This document shows, piece after piece, positions 52,258-62,333 of a stretch of 64,000 nt of DNA. The stretch's first letter is position 1, and each line of letters starts with the position of its first letter. The notes beneath the pieces are model-generated. The model worked only from the letters and a program-made list of their open reading frames with translations, ran no database searches and was not told the origin of the DNA. Made by a program: the position numbers and the translations under genes. The DNA is from Mycolicibacterium sp. P1-18 (lineage in GTDB: Bacteria > Actinomycetota > Actinomycetes > Mycobacteriales > Mycobacteriaceae), in assembly GCF_008329535.1 (NCBI RefSeq), contig NZ_NPKR01000006.1, positions 62,001 through 126,000 of the forward strand, in the 5' to 3' direction.

Positions 52258-53418
52258 TCACCTCGCGTCGCTGGCGTGGGAGTGCGCGCCGATTCGGGAC
52301 ACTACCCACTCGTGGAACTCCGCGATGTGGTGTTCGGAAGGAACGAGTACGCCGCCGTTGCGGTAGGCACGCGACGACATCGCGGGCTGGGTGCGCTCGC
52401 AGGCCTCGAAGTCCTGCTCGTTGACCCGGTGGAACAGCTCGACCGACCGGGACACGTCACGACCCTGCTCGACCACGTCGGCGGTGTAGAGCCAGTCGCA
52501 TTCGACGATGGTGCGGTCGGGGGCGAGCGGGTACATCCGGTGGAAGATGATGTGGTCGGGCACCAGGTTCACGAACACCGTCGGCTTGATGGTGATGGCG
52601 TAGTAGCGACGATCCTGGTCCTCGGTCACCCCGGGCAGCGTGTCGAACCCGGCGCTGCCGTCGATGGTGAAACCGGAGATTTCGGAACCGAATTCGGCGC
52701 CGTGGCCCACGTAGTACTGCGCGGCGAGGCCCTGGGCGAACTCCGGGAGCACCTCGGTGAGTTCGGGGTGGATCGTGGCGCAGTGGTAGCACTCCATGAA
52801 GTTCTCGACGATGAGCTTCCAGTTGGCCGCGACGTCGTAGACCACCCGGCGGCCGACGCTAAGGCTCGCGACGTCGTAGTGGTCGACGGCGCCGGGGTCG
52901 CCGAGGCGGCGGGTGACCTCGCCGATCACGTCGTCGTCGAACGACGGCGGTTCGTCGGCCAGACAGACCCAGGCGTAGCCGAGCCATTCCTTCAGCGCGA
53001 CCGGCACCAGGCCGTACCGATACCGGTCGATGCCCTCGCCCGAGGCGTCCTTGAGTGACGCCAGGTTGGGCGCGGCGATCAGCTTTCCGTCCAGGGCGTA
53101 GGTCCAGGCGTGGTACGGGCACTGCAGGCTCCGCTTGACCTGACCCTCGGGTTCGGTGCACAGCGCGGCCCCGCGGTGGCGGCAGACGTTCAGGAACGCC
53201 CGCAGCGCGCCGTCCTTGCCGCGGACCACCAGCACGCTCTCGCGGCCGATCTGGACCTTCTTGAACTGGCCGGGGTTGGCCAGGTCGTTCGAGCGCGCCG
53301 CGCAGAACCACGACTTCTCGAAGATCTCGTCCTGCTCGGCCGCGAAGATGGTCGGGCTGGTGTAGAACTCGCCGGCGAGTGTGGCCAGCAGCGCCGGTGG
53401 GTTGTCGGTCGCGGTCAT
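52258..53418 (-). CDS. gbcA: Rieske oxygenase, probable glycine betaine monooxygenase
   Basis: A 386-residue Rieske non-heme iron oxygenase. [2Fe-2S] ligands are Cys79-His81 (CRHRG) and Cys100-His103 (CPYH). The catalytic domain has NFMECYHCATIH with bridging Glu208 and iron ligands His211 and His216. With dimethylglycine oxidase and betB as neighbours it should demethylate glycine betaine to dimethylglycine (GbcA-type); a carnitine or stachydrine role is the alternative. Its ferredoxin-reductase partner (GbcB) is not in the operon. Confidence 0.82.
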   Translation of the reverse strand: MTATDNPPALLATLAGEFYTSPTIFAAEQDEIFEKSWFCAARSNDLANPGQFKKVQIGRESVLVVRGKDGALRAFLNVCRHRGAALCTEPEGQVKRSLQCPYHAWTYALDGKLIAAPNLASLKDASGEGIDRYRYGLVPVALKEWLGYAWVCLADEPPSFDDDVIGEVTRRLGDPGAVDHYDVASLSVGRRVVYDVAANWKLIVENFMECYHCATIHPELTEVLPEFAQGLAAQYYVGHGAEFGSEISGFTIDGSAGFDTLPGVTEDQDRRYYAITIKPTVFVNLVPDHIIFHRMYPLAPDRTIVECDWLYTADVVEQGRDVSRSVELFHRVNEQDFEACERTQPAMSSRAYRNGGVLVPSEHHIAEFHEWVVSRIGAHSHASDAR

Positions 53419-53431
53419 CGCTTTCCTTCGC

Positions 53432-55891
53432 TCATCGCCTGATCAAGGCCATCTCGGGGTCCACCACCGGCTCGGCGTGCACCGTCGCGCCGTAGCGGCT
53501 GCCGCGGTAGTCGACGGCGACGACGTCACCCGGTGCGGTCGACGCGGGTAGCCACGCATAGGCGATGCAGCGCCCGATGGTGGCGGAGTAGGCCGCGCTG
53601 GTCACGTAGCCGGCGCAGTCCGGGGAGCCGTCGAGGTACACCGGCTCCTTACCGAGCACCACGGCCGTGGTGTCGTGGAAGACGATGCTGCGCAACGCCT
53701 TCTGCGGTGCAGGCGCGGCCTCCAGGGCGGCCTTTCCGACGAAGTCGTCCTTGGCCATCCGGACCGCGAAGTCGAGTCCCGCGGCGGCCGGCAGGTGTTC
53801 GGCCGTCACGTCGGTACCCCACGATCGGTAGGCCTTCTCGACGCGCAGGCTGTTGAAGGCGATCCGGCCCGCGGCGATGACGCCGTGGTCCTGCCCGGCG
53901 TTCCACAGCAGGTCCCACAGCGCGGCGCCGTAGGCGGCGTCGGCGTAGATCTCCCAGCCGAGTTCGCCGACGTAGGACACCCGCATCATGGTCACCGGGA
54001 TGGCTCCGAGGTGGGTCGTGATGGCGCGGAAGTACTTGAAGCCCTCGTGCGACAGGTCGTCGGAGCACAGGGGTTGCACCACGTCGCGGGCCGCGGGACC
54101 CCAGAGGCCGACGCAGCACGTGCCGCCGGTGACGTCGCGCACCGTCACGGAGCCGTCGTCGGGCAGGTGCCGGGTGAGCCAGTCGAAGTCGGTCGGCCCG
54201 TTGGCGCCCACCTGGAAGCGGTCGGGTGCCAGCCGGGCGACGGTGAGATCGCTCCGGACGCCGCCCGTTTCGTCGAGCATCATGGTGTAGGTCACCGAGC
54301 CGACGCTCTTGTCGACGTTGTTGGTGGTGAGCCGCTGCAGGAGGTCGACCGCGCCGCGACCGGCCACCTCGTAGCGGGTGAGCGGGGTCATGTCGTACAT
54401 GGCGACGTGCCGACGGGTCCAGTGCGCCTCGGCGATGGAGATCGGCGACCAGAACTTCGCCGACCATTCGTCGCGTTCGGGGAAGGCCAGCCCTTCGTCG
54501 CGAAGTCGCCGCGCCAGTTCGCCGTTGGCCTCGTACCACGCCGGCCGTTCCCAGCCGCCGCCCTCGAAGAAGAAGGCTCCGAGGTCTTGCTGGCGCGGGT
54601 AGAACGGGCTGGTGCGCAGGCCGCGGAGCGCCTCGCGGAACTGATGCGGATGGATGATGTCGTACACCTCGACGAACGCCTGCGAGCTGGTCGTCAGGAT
54701 GAAGTCGTCGGTCTTGGCGACGTCCTCGAAGCGGTAGAGGTCGCACTCGTGGACGTCGGTGCCCGGGGTGCCGTCGACGATCCACTCCGCGGTGGCCTTG
54801 GCGACGCCTGCCGAGTGCGTCACCCACACCGCCTCGGCGACCCAGAATCCGCTCAGCTCGCGGTGCTCGCCCATGATGGAGAAGCCGTCGGGGGTGAACG
54901 AGAAGATGCCGTTGAAGCCCTGCTCGATCTTCGAATCGTTGAGGACCGGAAGCAGTTTGGTGGACTCGCGCCACGCGGGGACGAAGTCCTCCTCGGTGAA
55001 GGGCAGCATCGAGGGCATCTGCTCGCCGGCGGTATCGGCCGCCAGGGATGACATGTCAACGGGCATCGGGTCGTGCCCGTAGTACCCGATCCCGATGCGG
55101 TCGACGTGCTCGCGGATGTAGAGGTCCTGATCCTGGTGCCGCAGAATCGGCAGCGTCGCCTCGCCCAGGTCGGTGTTGCGTCCGACGAGCGGTTCGATGC
55201 GGCCGGTCGTCGCGTACTGGTGGGCCATCGGCACCAGAGGTACGACGAGGCCGACCTGCTTGGCCAGCTGCGCGCCCCAGAACCCGGCGCAGCACACGAC
55301 GACGTCGGCGGGGATCACGCCGTCGGCGGTCCGCACGCCGGTCACCTTGCGCCCGTCGTCGACGATGCCGAGCACCTCGGTGTGCGGGCGGAAGGTCGCA
55401 CCGCGGGCGGTGGCCGTGCGCGCCTGGGCCGCCACGGCCCGGACCGCCTTGACCAGGCCGTCGGTCGGGGTGTGGAACCCTCCGAGGATGCGGTCGGCGT
55501 CCAGCAGTGGGTGCATCTCCGCGCACTGCCCCGCTGTCAGCAATTCCCCTGCAATCCCCCAGGATTCGGCCCACCCGGCCTTGCGGTGCAGGTCGGCCCA
55601 GCGCTCCGGGGTGGACGCCACCTCCAGACCGCCGGTCGGGTTGAAGGCCCATCCGTCCGCGGGGTCGAGGGCGCCGAACTTGGCGACCGTGTACTTCGCG
55701 AACTCCGTCATCGTCTTCGACGGGTTGGTCTGGAACACCAGGCCGGGGGCGTGCGAGGTGGATCCACCAGTGGCGAACAGCGGGCCGCGGTCGACCACGG
55801 TGACGTCGGTCCAGCCTCGCGAGGTGAGTTCGTCGGCCAGTGAGCTTCCGACGATTCCCGCACCGATGACGACGACCTTGGGGGCTGCCAA
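53432..55891 (-). CDS. Dimethylglycine oxidase-like flavoenzyme
   Basis: An 819-residue two-part enzyme. The N-terminal FAD amine oxidase (about 1-400) starts KVVVIGAGIVG and has GSTSHAPGL with His47, the site of covalent FAD in Arthrobacter DMGO. The C-terminal GcvT-like folate domain (about 430-819) transfers the methylene group to tetrahydrofolate. It converts dimethylglycine to sarcosine. The TTG at 55891 is preferred because GGAGG lies 5 bases upstream and the N-terminus then aligns with DMGO; ATG 55912 is the alternative. First gene of the choline operon. Confidence 0.86.
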   Translation of the reverse strand: MAAPKVVVIGAGIVGSSLADELTSRGWTDVTVVDRGPLFATGGSTSHAPGLVFQTNPSKTMTEFAKYTVAKFGALDPADGWAFNPTGGLEVASTPERWADLHRKAGWAESWGIAGELLTAGQCAEMHPLLDADRILGGFHTPTDGLVKAVRAVAAQARTATARGATFRPHTEVLGIVDDGRKVTGVRTADGVIPADVVVCCAGFWGAQLAKQVGLVVPLVPMAHQYATTGRIEPLVGRNTDLGEATLPILRHQDQDLYIREHVDRIGIGYYGHDPMPVDMSSLAADTAGEQMPSMLPFTEEDFVPAWRESTKLLPVLNDSKIEQGFNGIFSFTPDGFSIMGEHRELSGFWVAEAVWVTHSAGVAKATAEWIVDGTPGTDVHECDLYRFEDVAKTDDFILTTSSQAFVEVYDIIHPHQFREALRGLRTSPFYPRQQDLGAFFFEGGGWERPAWYEANGELARRLRDEGLAFPERDEWSAKFWSPISIAEAHWTRRHVAMYDMTPLTRYEVAGRGAVDLLQRLTTNNVDKSVGSVTYTMMLDETGGVRSDLTVARLAPDRFQVGANGPTDFDWLTRHLPDDGSVTVRDVTGGTCCVGLWGPAARDVVQPLCSDDLSHEGFKYFRAITTHLGAIPVTMMRVSYVGELGWEIYADAAYGAALWDLLWNAGQDHGVIAAGRIAFNSLRVEKAYRSWGTDVTAEHLPAAAGLDFAVRMAKDDFVGKAALEAAPAPQKALRSIVFHDTTAVVLGKEPVYLDGSPDCAGYVTSAAYSATIGRCIAYAWLPASTAPGDVVAVDYRGSRYGATVHAEPVVDPEMALIRR

Positions 55892-55915
55892 GGGATCCTC
55901 CGACTGTTGCATGGG

Positions 55916-55940
55916 GCGCAACGCTCACGCGATGCGCAAC
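55916..55940. promoter_or_regulatory. Direct repeat upstream of the choline operon
   Basis: GCGCAAC occurs at 55916-55922 and again at 55934-55940, 18 bases apart, in the short region between the dimethylglycine oxidase start and coaX. It may be a binding site for the operon's IclR regulator. This is a weak, position-based guess. Confidence 0.3.
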
Positions 55941-55984
55941 ACATGATTCTCCCGCGCGGGTCACACGTCAACAGGAGAAGGAGG

Positions 55985-56800
55985 CTAGCGAGCGTGTCGG
56001 AGCTTGCCCCGGGTGTCGTTCTGGTTGCGCTCGAACACCAGGCGCAGACCCTCGAGGGTGAGGTGCTGGTCGTAGCGCGCGACGGTGTGCAGGTCCGGCA
56101 GCAACAGCGGTGCCGTGTGACCGGTGGCCACCACCGCGACGTCGTCGCCCGCGAAGCCGTCGACGTCGTGGCGGATGCGGTCGACGAGACCGTCGACCAG
56201 GCCCGCGAACCCGAACACCGCACCGGATTGCATGCACTCCACGGTGTTCTTGCCGATCACCGATCGCGGTCGGGTCAGTTCCACCCGCCGCAGCGCGGCC
56301 GACCGTGCGGCCGCGGCATCCGAGGACACCTGGATGCCCGGCGCGATGGCCCCGCCGAGGAACTCGCCCTTGGCCGACACCACGTCCACGCAGATCGACG
56401 AACCGAAGTCGACGACGATCGCGGCGCTGGCGTACTTCTGATAGGCGGCAAGGCAATTGACGATCCGGTCGGCGCCGACTTCCTTGGGGTTGTCGACGAG
56501 CAACGGGATGCCCGTCCGCACCCCCGGCTCGATCAGGACGTGCGGCACCGAGGACCAGTACTGGTCGAGCATCAGGCGGATCTCGTGCAGCACCGACGGC
56601 ACGGTCGACAATCCGGTCGCGCCCGTCAGCCGCTCGGCGTCGTCACCGATCAAGCCGTCGATCGTCATGGCCAACTCGTCGGCCGTCACCTCGGCCTCGG
56701 TGCGAATGCGCCAGTGCTGCACGACCTTCGCGTGATCGCCCGAACCGGAGATCAGTCCGACGACGGTGTGGGTGTTGCGGACGTCGATCGCGAGCAACAC
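55985..56800 (-). CDS. coaX: Type III pantothenate kinase-like CoaX
   Basis: A 271-residue ASKHA-fold CoaX. The phosphate-binding start is [15 protein letters not shown] and the second phosphate motif [11 protein letters not shown], where most type III kinases read DFGTATTFD. The same SSIC form occurs in the tuberculosis protein, which is reported to lack detectable kinase activity. It may therefore be inactive or regulatory, with CoaA doing the work. It starts 4 bases after the panC stop; panD, normally between them, is absent. Confidence 0.92.
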   Translation of the reverse strand: MLLAIDVRNTHTVVGLISGSGDHAKVVQHWRIRTEAEVTADELAMTIDGLIGDDAERLTGATGLSTVPSVLHEIRLMLDQYWSSVPHVLIEPGVRTGIPLLVDNPKEVGADRIVNCLAAYQKYASAAIVVDFGSSICVDVVSAKGEFLGGAIAPGIQVSSDAAAARSAALRRVELTRPRSVIGKNTVECMQSGAVFGFAGLVDGLVDRIRHDVDGFAGDDVAVVATGHTAPLLLPDLHTVARYDQHLTLEGLRLVFERNQNDTRGKLRHAR

Positions 56801-56804
56801 GGCG

Positions 56805-57749
56805 CTAGTTCCTCCACGGCAGTTCGCGGCTCTGCCCCGACTCGACGCGGGAGTGCCCGTCGATGCCCGCCGACGCGCCGACGTCGACGGCGATGTTGTC
56901 CAGCAACCTGGTACGTCCCAGCCGAGCGGCGACCACCATGCGCGCCGGGCCCTCCACGGGTGCCGGGCCCAGCCACGGATCCCTGACCTCGAGGTAGTCG
57001 ACCTCCAGCGCGGGCACCTCGTCGAGCACGGCGCGGGCGGCGTCCAACGCCTCCGCCGCCCCGTGGGACGCGGCGTACATGCCAGCGAGCAGTGCCGCGG
57101 AGAGGGCGCCCGCCTGCTCGCGCTCCACCTCGTCGAGATAACGGTTGCGCGAGGACATCGCCAGCCCGTCGGCCTCCCGCACGATCGGCACCCCGACGAT
57201 CTGGACGTCGAGGTCGAGGTCGTCGGACATCTGCCGGATCAGCACCAATTGCTGATAGTCCTTCTCGCCGAAGAACGCCCGGTCGGGCCGCACGATCTGC
57301 AGCAGCTTCAGCACCACGGTGAGCATCCCCGCGAAGTGCGTCGGCCGGGACGCCCCTTCGAGTTCGGCACCGAGCGGACCGGGATGGACCGTCGTCCGCC
57401 GACCGTGGGGATACATGTCGGCGGCGGTCGGCGTGAACACGATTTCGACGCCCTCGCCTCGGAGCAGCGCCACGTCGTCGTCGAGGGTCCGGGGGTAGGC
57501 GTCGAGGTCCTCGCCCGCGCCGAACTGCAACGGGTTGACGAAGATCGACACGACGACGACCGCTCCGGGTACCCGACGGGCCGTGCGCACCAGGGCCAGG
57601 TGGCCCTCGTGCAACGCGCCCATCGTGGGCACCAGCACGACGCGCCGCCCGGTGGTGCGCAGCGCGCGGGTGACGCCGGCGACGTCGCGGACCTTGGTGT
57701 AGACGTTGAGTTCACCGGCGGTGAACTTCGGCGGTCTGTGGACGCTCAC
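56805..57749 (-). CDS. panC: Pantothenate synthetase
   Basis: A 314-residue PanC joining pantoate and beta-alanine with ATP. Motifs: [11 protein letters not shown] (HIGH-like, about 42-52), FVNPLQFG (about 75-82), FFGEKDYQQ, and MSSRNRYL (KMSKS-like, about 190-197). The C-terminus is slightly extended but ends WRN like the tuberculosis enzyme. The GTG start overlaps the upstream DUF2520 gene by four bases. Confidence 0.95.
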   Translation of the reverse strand: MSVHRPPKFTAGELNVYTKVRDVAGVTRALRTTGRRVVLVPTMGALHEGHLALVRTARRVPGAVVVVSIFVNPLQFGAGEDLDAYPRTLDDDVALLRGEGVEIVFTPTAADMYPHGRRTTVHPGPLGAELEGASRPTHFAGMLTVVLKLLQIVRPDRAFFGEKDYQQLVLIRQMSDDLDLDVQIVGVPIVREADGLAMSSRNRYLDEVEREQAGALSAALLAGMYAASHGAAEALDAARAVLDEVPALEVDYLEVRDPWLGPAPVEGPARMVVAARLGRTRLLDNIAVDVGASAGIDGHSRVESGQSRELPWRN

Positions 57750-58681
57750 GGGCGGCCCCCTTCGTTCGGCTGGCTTGCCAGCGCGGCGAACACGTCGGCC
57801 GGGGCGTGCGCCCGCTGCGCGGTGCGCAACGAGTTGGCCCGGTATGCCTCTGCGAGTTCGGGATCGACGCGCTCGAGGGCCTCGAGATGCGCGGTCACCG
57901 CGACGGCGTCACCGCGGGCGACGGGGCCGGTGAGTGCGGCCTGCCCGCGCTGCAGCGCGTTCTCCAGCGACGCGCGCGCGAGCGGGGCGAGCACCCGTTC
58001 GGCGATGCCGCCGGGAGCGTCGCCGACGGCTTCCTGGCCGAGCAGTTCCTGCCCCCTCAGTGCCGACCGCAACGCCTCCACCGCGTCGAGCACCACGGTC
58101 ACGACGTGGTTGCCACCGTGCGCAAGTGCCGCGTGGTAGAGCGGGCGGGCCTCCTCGGGGACGCCAAACGGCTCACCGCCGATCTCCAGCACCAGCGACT
58201 GTGCCACCGCATGCCCGACCTCGTCGGCCGCGGTGATCCCGAAGCACGCCCCGGAGAGCCGGACGATGTCCTCGTCGGACCCGGTGAACGTCATCGCCGG
58301 GTGAATCGCCAACGGGATGCATCCCAGTTCGGCGAGTGGGGCCAGCACCCCGATGCCGTTGGCACCCGAGGTGTGCACGACGATGGCGCCCGGCCGCACC
58401 GACCCGGTGGCCGCGAGTCCGGCGACCACTCCGGCCAGCTCGACGTCCGGGAGCGCGAGGATCAGCAACTCGGCCTGGGCGGCGACGTCCTGGACGGGCA
58501 GCACCTGGGTGTCGGGCAGCCGACGCTCGGCGCGCAGCCGTGACGCGCGCGAGATGGCGCTGCAGGCGACGACGACGTGCTCGGCCCGTTCCAGGGCGAC
58601 ACCCAGTGCGGTTCCCACCCGGCCGGCGGACACGACGCCCACCGTGAGCCGGGCCGGACGCAGTCCGTCGGGCTGCACCAT
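57746..58681 (-). CDS. Rossmann-like DUF2520 protein (Rv3603c-like)
   Basis: A 311-residue protein with an NAD(P)-binding Rossmann N-domain ([18 protein letters not shown], about 12-29) and a C-terminal all-alpha DUF2520 domain, the layout of ketopantoate reductase-like and hydroxyacid dehydrogenases. In this operon, just before panC, a role in pantoate formation is a reasonable guess but not shown. The gene is conserved in mycobacteria at this site. It has a 96-base gap to the next upstream gene. Confidence 0.82.
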   Translation of the reverse strand: MVQPDGLRPARLTVGVVSAGRVGTALGVALERAEHVVVACSAISRASRLRAERRLPDTQVLPVQDVAAQAELLILALPDVELAGVVAGLAATGSVRPGAIVVHTSGANGIGVLAPLAELGCIPLAIHPAMTFTGSDEDIVRLSGACFGITAADEVGHAVAQSLVLEIGGEPFGVPEEARPLYHAALAHGGNHVVTVVLDAVEALRSALRGQELLGQEAVGDAPGGIAERVLAPLARASLENALQRGQAALTGPVARGDAVAVTAHLEALERVDPELAEAYRANSLRTAQRAHAPADVFAALASQPNEGGRP

Positions 58682-58777
58682 CGCAGACGACCTCGCAGGC
58701 TAGTTGGTTCAGGCGTTCCAGTCCCGGCTGGGCCGGGTACCGGACGGTCGAATCATGAGCTCGAAGTCGAGACTAAC

Positions 58778-60037
58778 TCACTCCTCGCGGCGCCTGCGAC
58801 GGCCGCCTCCCGTGGCACCGGCCTGCAGACGAGCCATCAACTCCGAGACCGGCTGGCCCCCGATGTGCTGGCCGGCGGGTTCCTCCGGCTCGTCGTCGCC
58901 GCGGTGGCGGGCGGGCGGCGCGTCCGGCGCGTCGGCCGAGGTCGCCAGCGTGGGCGGCGTCCGCCGAGCCGCCTCGGCGTCCTCCGCGGCGGCGGCGTGG
59001 CGGGCACGTCGTGCCGACTCGGCCGCGGTCTCGACGGTGTAGTGGCGCCCGGGCCGGGCCGCCTCGGTCGGCGGCGGCGTCATCGTCGGCGGAGGTGGCG
59101 GAGGCGGTGGGGGCGTCGGTACGGGCGTCGGTACGGGCGGGGGCGGCGGCGGGGGCACCGGGGCGTCCTCGGCGACGACGGGAGACGCCCAGTTACTGCC
59201 CGGCACGCCGGCGGGGATGAACTGGCCCTGGGCCGGGGCGGGCCGCCAGCCCGCGTCCTCGGATTCCGGCGCGCGCCGCCGACCCTCCGGCCGCGGCTCC
59301 TCGACGGGCGGCGGGGGCCGCCAGCCCGCGTCGGCCCGAGCCTGCTCGGACGCTCGCCGGTGCGCACCACCCGGTGTCATCGGGACCCACTCGTCGCCCT
59401 CGGGCTGCGGCTCCGCGGGCACGTCGATGATCGGGCTTTCCTCGGTGTTGGGATCGCTGTCGTCGGGGGCGGCCGGGGCGGCGGCCCGCACGTCCTCTGG
59501 CTCGTCGGCGTCGATGCGGCTGCTGATCACGCGGCCGGGACCGAAGCTCCGCTCGTCGAACCGATGCACGGTGGTGCGCTCGTTCTCGATGGCCGGCCTG
59601 CTCTGCAGATCGGTGTCGAAGATGATCTCGAGATTCGCGCGCAGCGCCGCGAGTTCGGCGCGCAGGCTCGCCACCTCGTCGGAGGTCTGGGCCCGCATCT
59701 CGGAGGCGAGTTCTCGCCGCAGGTGCGTCTCGACCGACAACTCGTACTCGCGGCGCGCCGAGATCTCCCGGTCCAACTGGAGGTCGTAGACCAACTTGAG
59801 GTCCCGCGACTTGGCTTGGTCGAGGTCGGCCTGGCGCCGGTAGATGAACGAGACGAAGGCACCGACCACCGCGGCCCACAGCGCGACGATCACGGCAAGC
59901 TTCAACAGCGCGACCTTGTCGGTGAACACCAGGGCCGAACTGGACACGATGGCAAGCACCAGCAAAGCCGTCAGCAGCAACGAGCCCGGCCTGCGGTTAC
60001 CGCGTCGCGCGCGGACCCCACGAGTCGGTTCGGTCAT
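58778..60037 (-). CDS. Membrane protein with coiled coil and Pro-rich tail (Rv3604c-like)
   Basis: A 419-residue protein. Two transmembrane helices (about 18-40 and 46-68) are followed by a charged coiled coil (about 70-145) and a long disordered Pro-rich cytoplasmic tail that includes runs of PPPPPP near 290-320. The C-terminal 20 residues (VSELMARLQAGATGG then a basic end) are conserved-looking. It resembles mycobacterial Rv3604c (DUF6779). Function unknown; an envelope or division link is only suggested by the architecture. Confidence 0.8.
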   Translation of the reverse strand: MTEPTRGVRARRGNRRPGSLLLTALLVLAIVSSSALVFTDKVALLKLAVIVALWAAVVGAFVSFIYRRQADLDQAKSRDLKLVYDLQLDREISARREYELSVETHLRRELASEMRAQTSDEVASLRAELAALRANLEIIFDTDLQSRPAIENERTTVHRFDERSFGPGRVISSRIDADEPEDVRAAAPAAPDDSDPNTEESPIIDVPAEPQPEGDEWVPMTPGGAHRRASEQARADAGWRPPPPVEEPRPEGRRRAPESEDAGWRPAPAQGQFIPAGVPGSNWASPVVAEDAPVPPPPPPPVPTPVPTPPPPPPPPPTMTPPPTEAARPGRHYTVETAAESARRARHAAAAEDAEAARRTPPTLATSADAPDAPPARHRGDDEPEEPAGQHIGGQPVSELMARLQAGATGGGRRRRREE

Positions 60038-60114
60038 GGGCCGACTGTACCTGCGACAGCCCTCATCGCGTACCGACCACGTCGGCGATTCGCCTGGTCA
60101 GATGCTCGGGCGAG

Positions 60115-60591
60115 CTAACTGCGGACACCGTCGGGATCCTCGGTCGGCTCATCCGGTGACTTGCAGCAATGCTCCAGCCAGAGGGCGGCGACCACCAGGG
60201 CCAGCGCACTCGCGGCGGCCACCACGGCGCCCGCACTGCCCTCGGCGGCGACTCTCAGGACGCCGCGCTTCGAAAGGAAGAATGCGCTCACCCCCAGCCA
60301 CCACCCCAGGGTCAGCGCGCCCACCCAGGCCGCGGCCTTCGCGATCATCACCCCGCGCGCCACGGCCAGCGGGTGCAGCCGGCCCGGGCCGACGCCGATC
60401 TTGCCGTCGGCGATCTTCGACCGCACGTAGAACGCCCAGCCCGCCAGGACCACGGCCACCGCGAGCAGCGACACCCCCGTCAAGATCCTGATCGGCGGGA
60501 ACGCCCCGAAGAGCCGCGACGTCACGACGTACCCGAGGGCCGTCAGGAGCACGGTCGCGATCGCCAGGTCCCGCTTGCGGGTGGGACCCAT
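60115..60591 (-). CDS. DUF3180 membrane protein (Rv3605c-like)
   Basis: A 158-residue membrane protein with four helices (about 10-28, 37-56, 80-104, 118-140), matching DUF3180. It starts in a one-base overlap with the folK stop. It is found after folK in many actinobacteria. Function unknown. Confidence 0.85.
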   Translation of the reverse strand: MGPTRKRDLAIATVLLTALGYVVTSRLFGAFPPIRILTGVSLLAVAVVLAGWAFYVRSKIADGKIGVGPGRLHPLAVARGVMIAKAAAWVGALTLGWWLGVSAFFLSKRGVLRVAAEGSAGAVVAAASALALVVAALWLEHCCKSPDEPTEDPDGVRS

Positions 60592-61106
60592 CAGCGGACC
60601 AGCGCCTCGGCGGCGGCGCGGACCCCGTCGCGTTCGCCCGCGTCCAGTTCGGCGAGCAACCGTGCGACGGGTCGCGACGTCCCGTGCACCGTCAGCGTCG
60701 CCCCGGGGTCGGCGGCGAGCCAGGGGACGAGCACGAAGGCCCGCTGGTGCGCGAAGGGATGCGGCAGCGTCAGCACCTCGTCGGCGCTGGACACCTCGTC
60801 GGCCCCGTCGTGGCACGTGATCAGGTCGACGTCGAGAGTCCGTGGGCCCCAATGCACGTCGCGCGTGCGGTCGGCCGCCTGCTCCAACTCCTGACCGCGG
60901 CGCAGCCAGGCGTGGCAGTCCAGCGCCGGGTCCTCGGCGATCAGCACGGCGTTGAGGAACGGCCCCTGCTCCACGCCGCCCCACGCGTCGGTCTCGTATA
61001 CCGGGGACACCGCGCGGACCGCGGACCCGAGACCGTCGACCACGGACTGCAGGTGCGCCAGGCGGTCACCGACGTTCGAGCCGATCGACACGACGACGCG
61101 GGTCAC
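60591..61106 (-). CDS. folK: FolK, hydroxymethyldihydropterin pyrophosphokinase
   Basis: A 171-residue HPPK, which transfers pyrophosphate from ATP in folate synthesis. Motifs: [14 protein letters not shown] at the start, the [10 protein letters not shown] loop (about 35-44), and the metal-binding signature RTLDVDLI (about 88-95) with the usual aspartates, then LPHP. It overlaps the folB end by four bases (ATGA). Confidence 0.95.
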   Translation of the reverse strand: MTRVVVSIGSNVGDRLAHLQSVVDGLGSAVRAVSPVYETDAWGGVEQGPFLNAVLIAEDPALDCHAWLRRGQELEQAADRTRDVHWGPRTLDVDLITCHDGADEVSSADEVLTLPHPFAHQRAFVLVPWLAADPGATLTVHGTSRPVARLLAELDAGERDGVRAAAEALVR

Positions 61107-61489
61107 GGCGCCGAACCGTCGCGACCACCCCGTCGCGACCGTCGCGCCACCACCGCCACGTCGGCGAACGTCAGCGGAATCGGGGCGTCGGGCTTGTGCA
61201 CCACGACCTCGACGGCGTGCAGGCGCTCGTCGGCCATCACGGCGTCGGCGATCTCGGCGGCGACCGTCTCGATGAGGTTGCGCGGTGGCCCGGCCACCAC
61301 GTCGGCCGCCAGTTGGGCCAGCGCACCGTAGTCGACGGTGTCGGCCAGGTCGTCACTCGCCGCGGCGGCGGCCAGGTCGACCCAGACGGTGACGTCGACG
61401 ACGAAGTCCTGACCGTCGCGACGCTCGTGGTCGAAGACTCCGTGATGTCCGCGAACCTGCAAGCCGCGCAACTCGATTCGGTCAGCCAC
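61103..61489 (-). CDS. folB: FolB, dihydroneopterin aldolase
   Basis: A 128-residue FolB. It opens [19 protein letters not shown] with the conserved Gly-His-His-Gly; DTVDYGAL and [11 protein letters not shown] (catalytic Glu) follow, then HKPDAPI with the active-site lysine. It forms the octameric tunnel fold. The GTG at 61489 lies 8 bases inside the folP end. Confidence 0.93.
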   Translation of the reverse strand: MADRIELRGLQVRGHHGVFDHERRDGQDFVVDVTVWVDLAAAAASDDLADTVDYGALAQLAADVVAGPPRNLIETVAAEIADAVMADERLHAVEVVVHKPDAPIPLTFADVAVVARRSRRGGRDGSAP

Positions 61490-62333
61490 GGCCCGCTTCA
61501 CCCTCCCAGGTGGGCGCCGTCTCCCAGGCCTCGACGACCTTCAGCGCGTCGACGGTCGCCGCGACGTCGTGCACGCGCACGCCCCAGGCGCCGTGCATCA
61601 TCGCCAGGGCCGAGATCACCGCCGTCGCGGTCTCCCTGCCGTCGGGCGGACGCAGCTCACCGTCGTCGTCGGCCAGCAGCGCGCCGAGGAACCGCTTCCT
61701 GGACGCGCCGACGAGCACGGGCAGGCCGAGGTCGACGATGTCCGGCAACGCCGCCAGCAACGTCCAGTTGTGCGCGGCGGACTTGGCGAAGCCCAGACCG
61801 GGATCGATGATCAGCTTGCCGGGGTCCACCCCGGCGGCGATCGCGGCGTCCACCGCGGCCGCCAACTCGTCGCGCACCTCGGCCACCACGTCGCCGTAGG
61901 GCGGCACGTCGTGCGGACGGTCGGGATCCACCGCGCGCCAGTGCATCAGGATCCACGGCACGCCGGCCTCGGCGAGCAGCGGCGCCATCTGCGGGTCGAC
62001 CCGTCCGCCGGAGACGTCGTTGACGATGGAGGCGCCGTTCTCCAGCGCTGCCCGGGCGACGGCCGCGTGCATGGTGTCGATGCTGACCGTGACGCCCTCG
62101 TCGCTGAGCGCCTTGACCACCGGAATCACCCGCGCGTTCTCCACGGCCGCGTCGACGCGGGTGGCGCCCGGCCGGGTCGACTCTCCGCCGACGTCGACGA
62201 TCGCGGCACCCGCCGCGGCCAGGGCCAGCCCGTGTTCGACGGCGCGGTCCCGGTCGAGGTACAGACCGCCGTCGGAGAAGGAATCCTCGGTGACGTTGAC
62301 GACGCCCATCACCTTCACACGTGTGGCGGTCAC
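61482..62333 (-). CDS. folP1: FolP, dihydropteroate synthase
   Basis: A 283-residue TIM-barrel DHPS, the sulfonamide target. Loop 1 [11 protein letters not shown] (about 13-23), loop 2 GGESTRPGA (about 49-57), the DxN-type VNDVSGG and GASRKRF (about 208-214) are intact. The GTG start overlaps the folE stop. Confidence 0.95.
   Translation of the reverse strand: MTATRVKVMGVVNVTEDSFSDGGLYLDRDRAVEHGLALAAAGAAIVDVGGESTRPGATRVDAAVENARVIPVVKALSDEGVTVSIDTMHAAVARAALENGASIVNDVSGGRVDPQMAPLLAEAGVPWILMHWRAVDPDRPHDVPPYGDVVAEVRDELAAAVDAAIAAGVDPGKLIIDPGLGFAKSAAHNWTLLAALPDIVDLGLPVLVGASRKRFLGALLADDDGELRPPDGRETATAVISALAMMHGAWGVRVHDVAATVDALKVVEAWETAPTWEGEAGRG

Noticed and set aside
58577..60118. 513-residue plus-strand frame opposite the Rv3604c-like gene
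   Set aside because: Complement of a Pro-rich coding region; no domain and Arg/Gly repeat composition.
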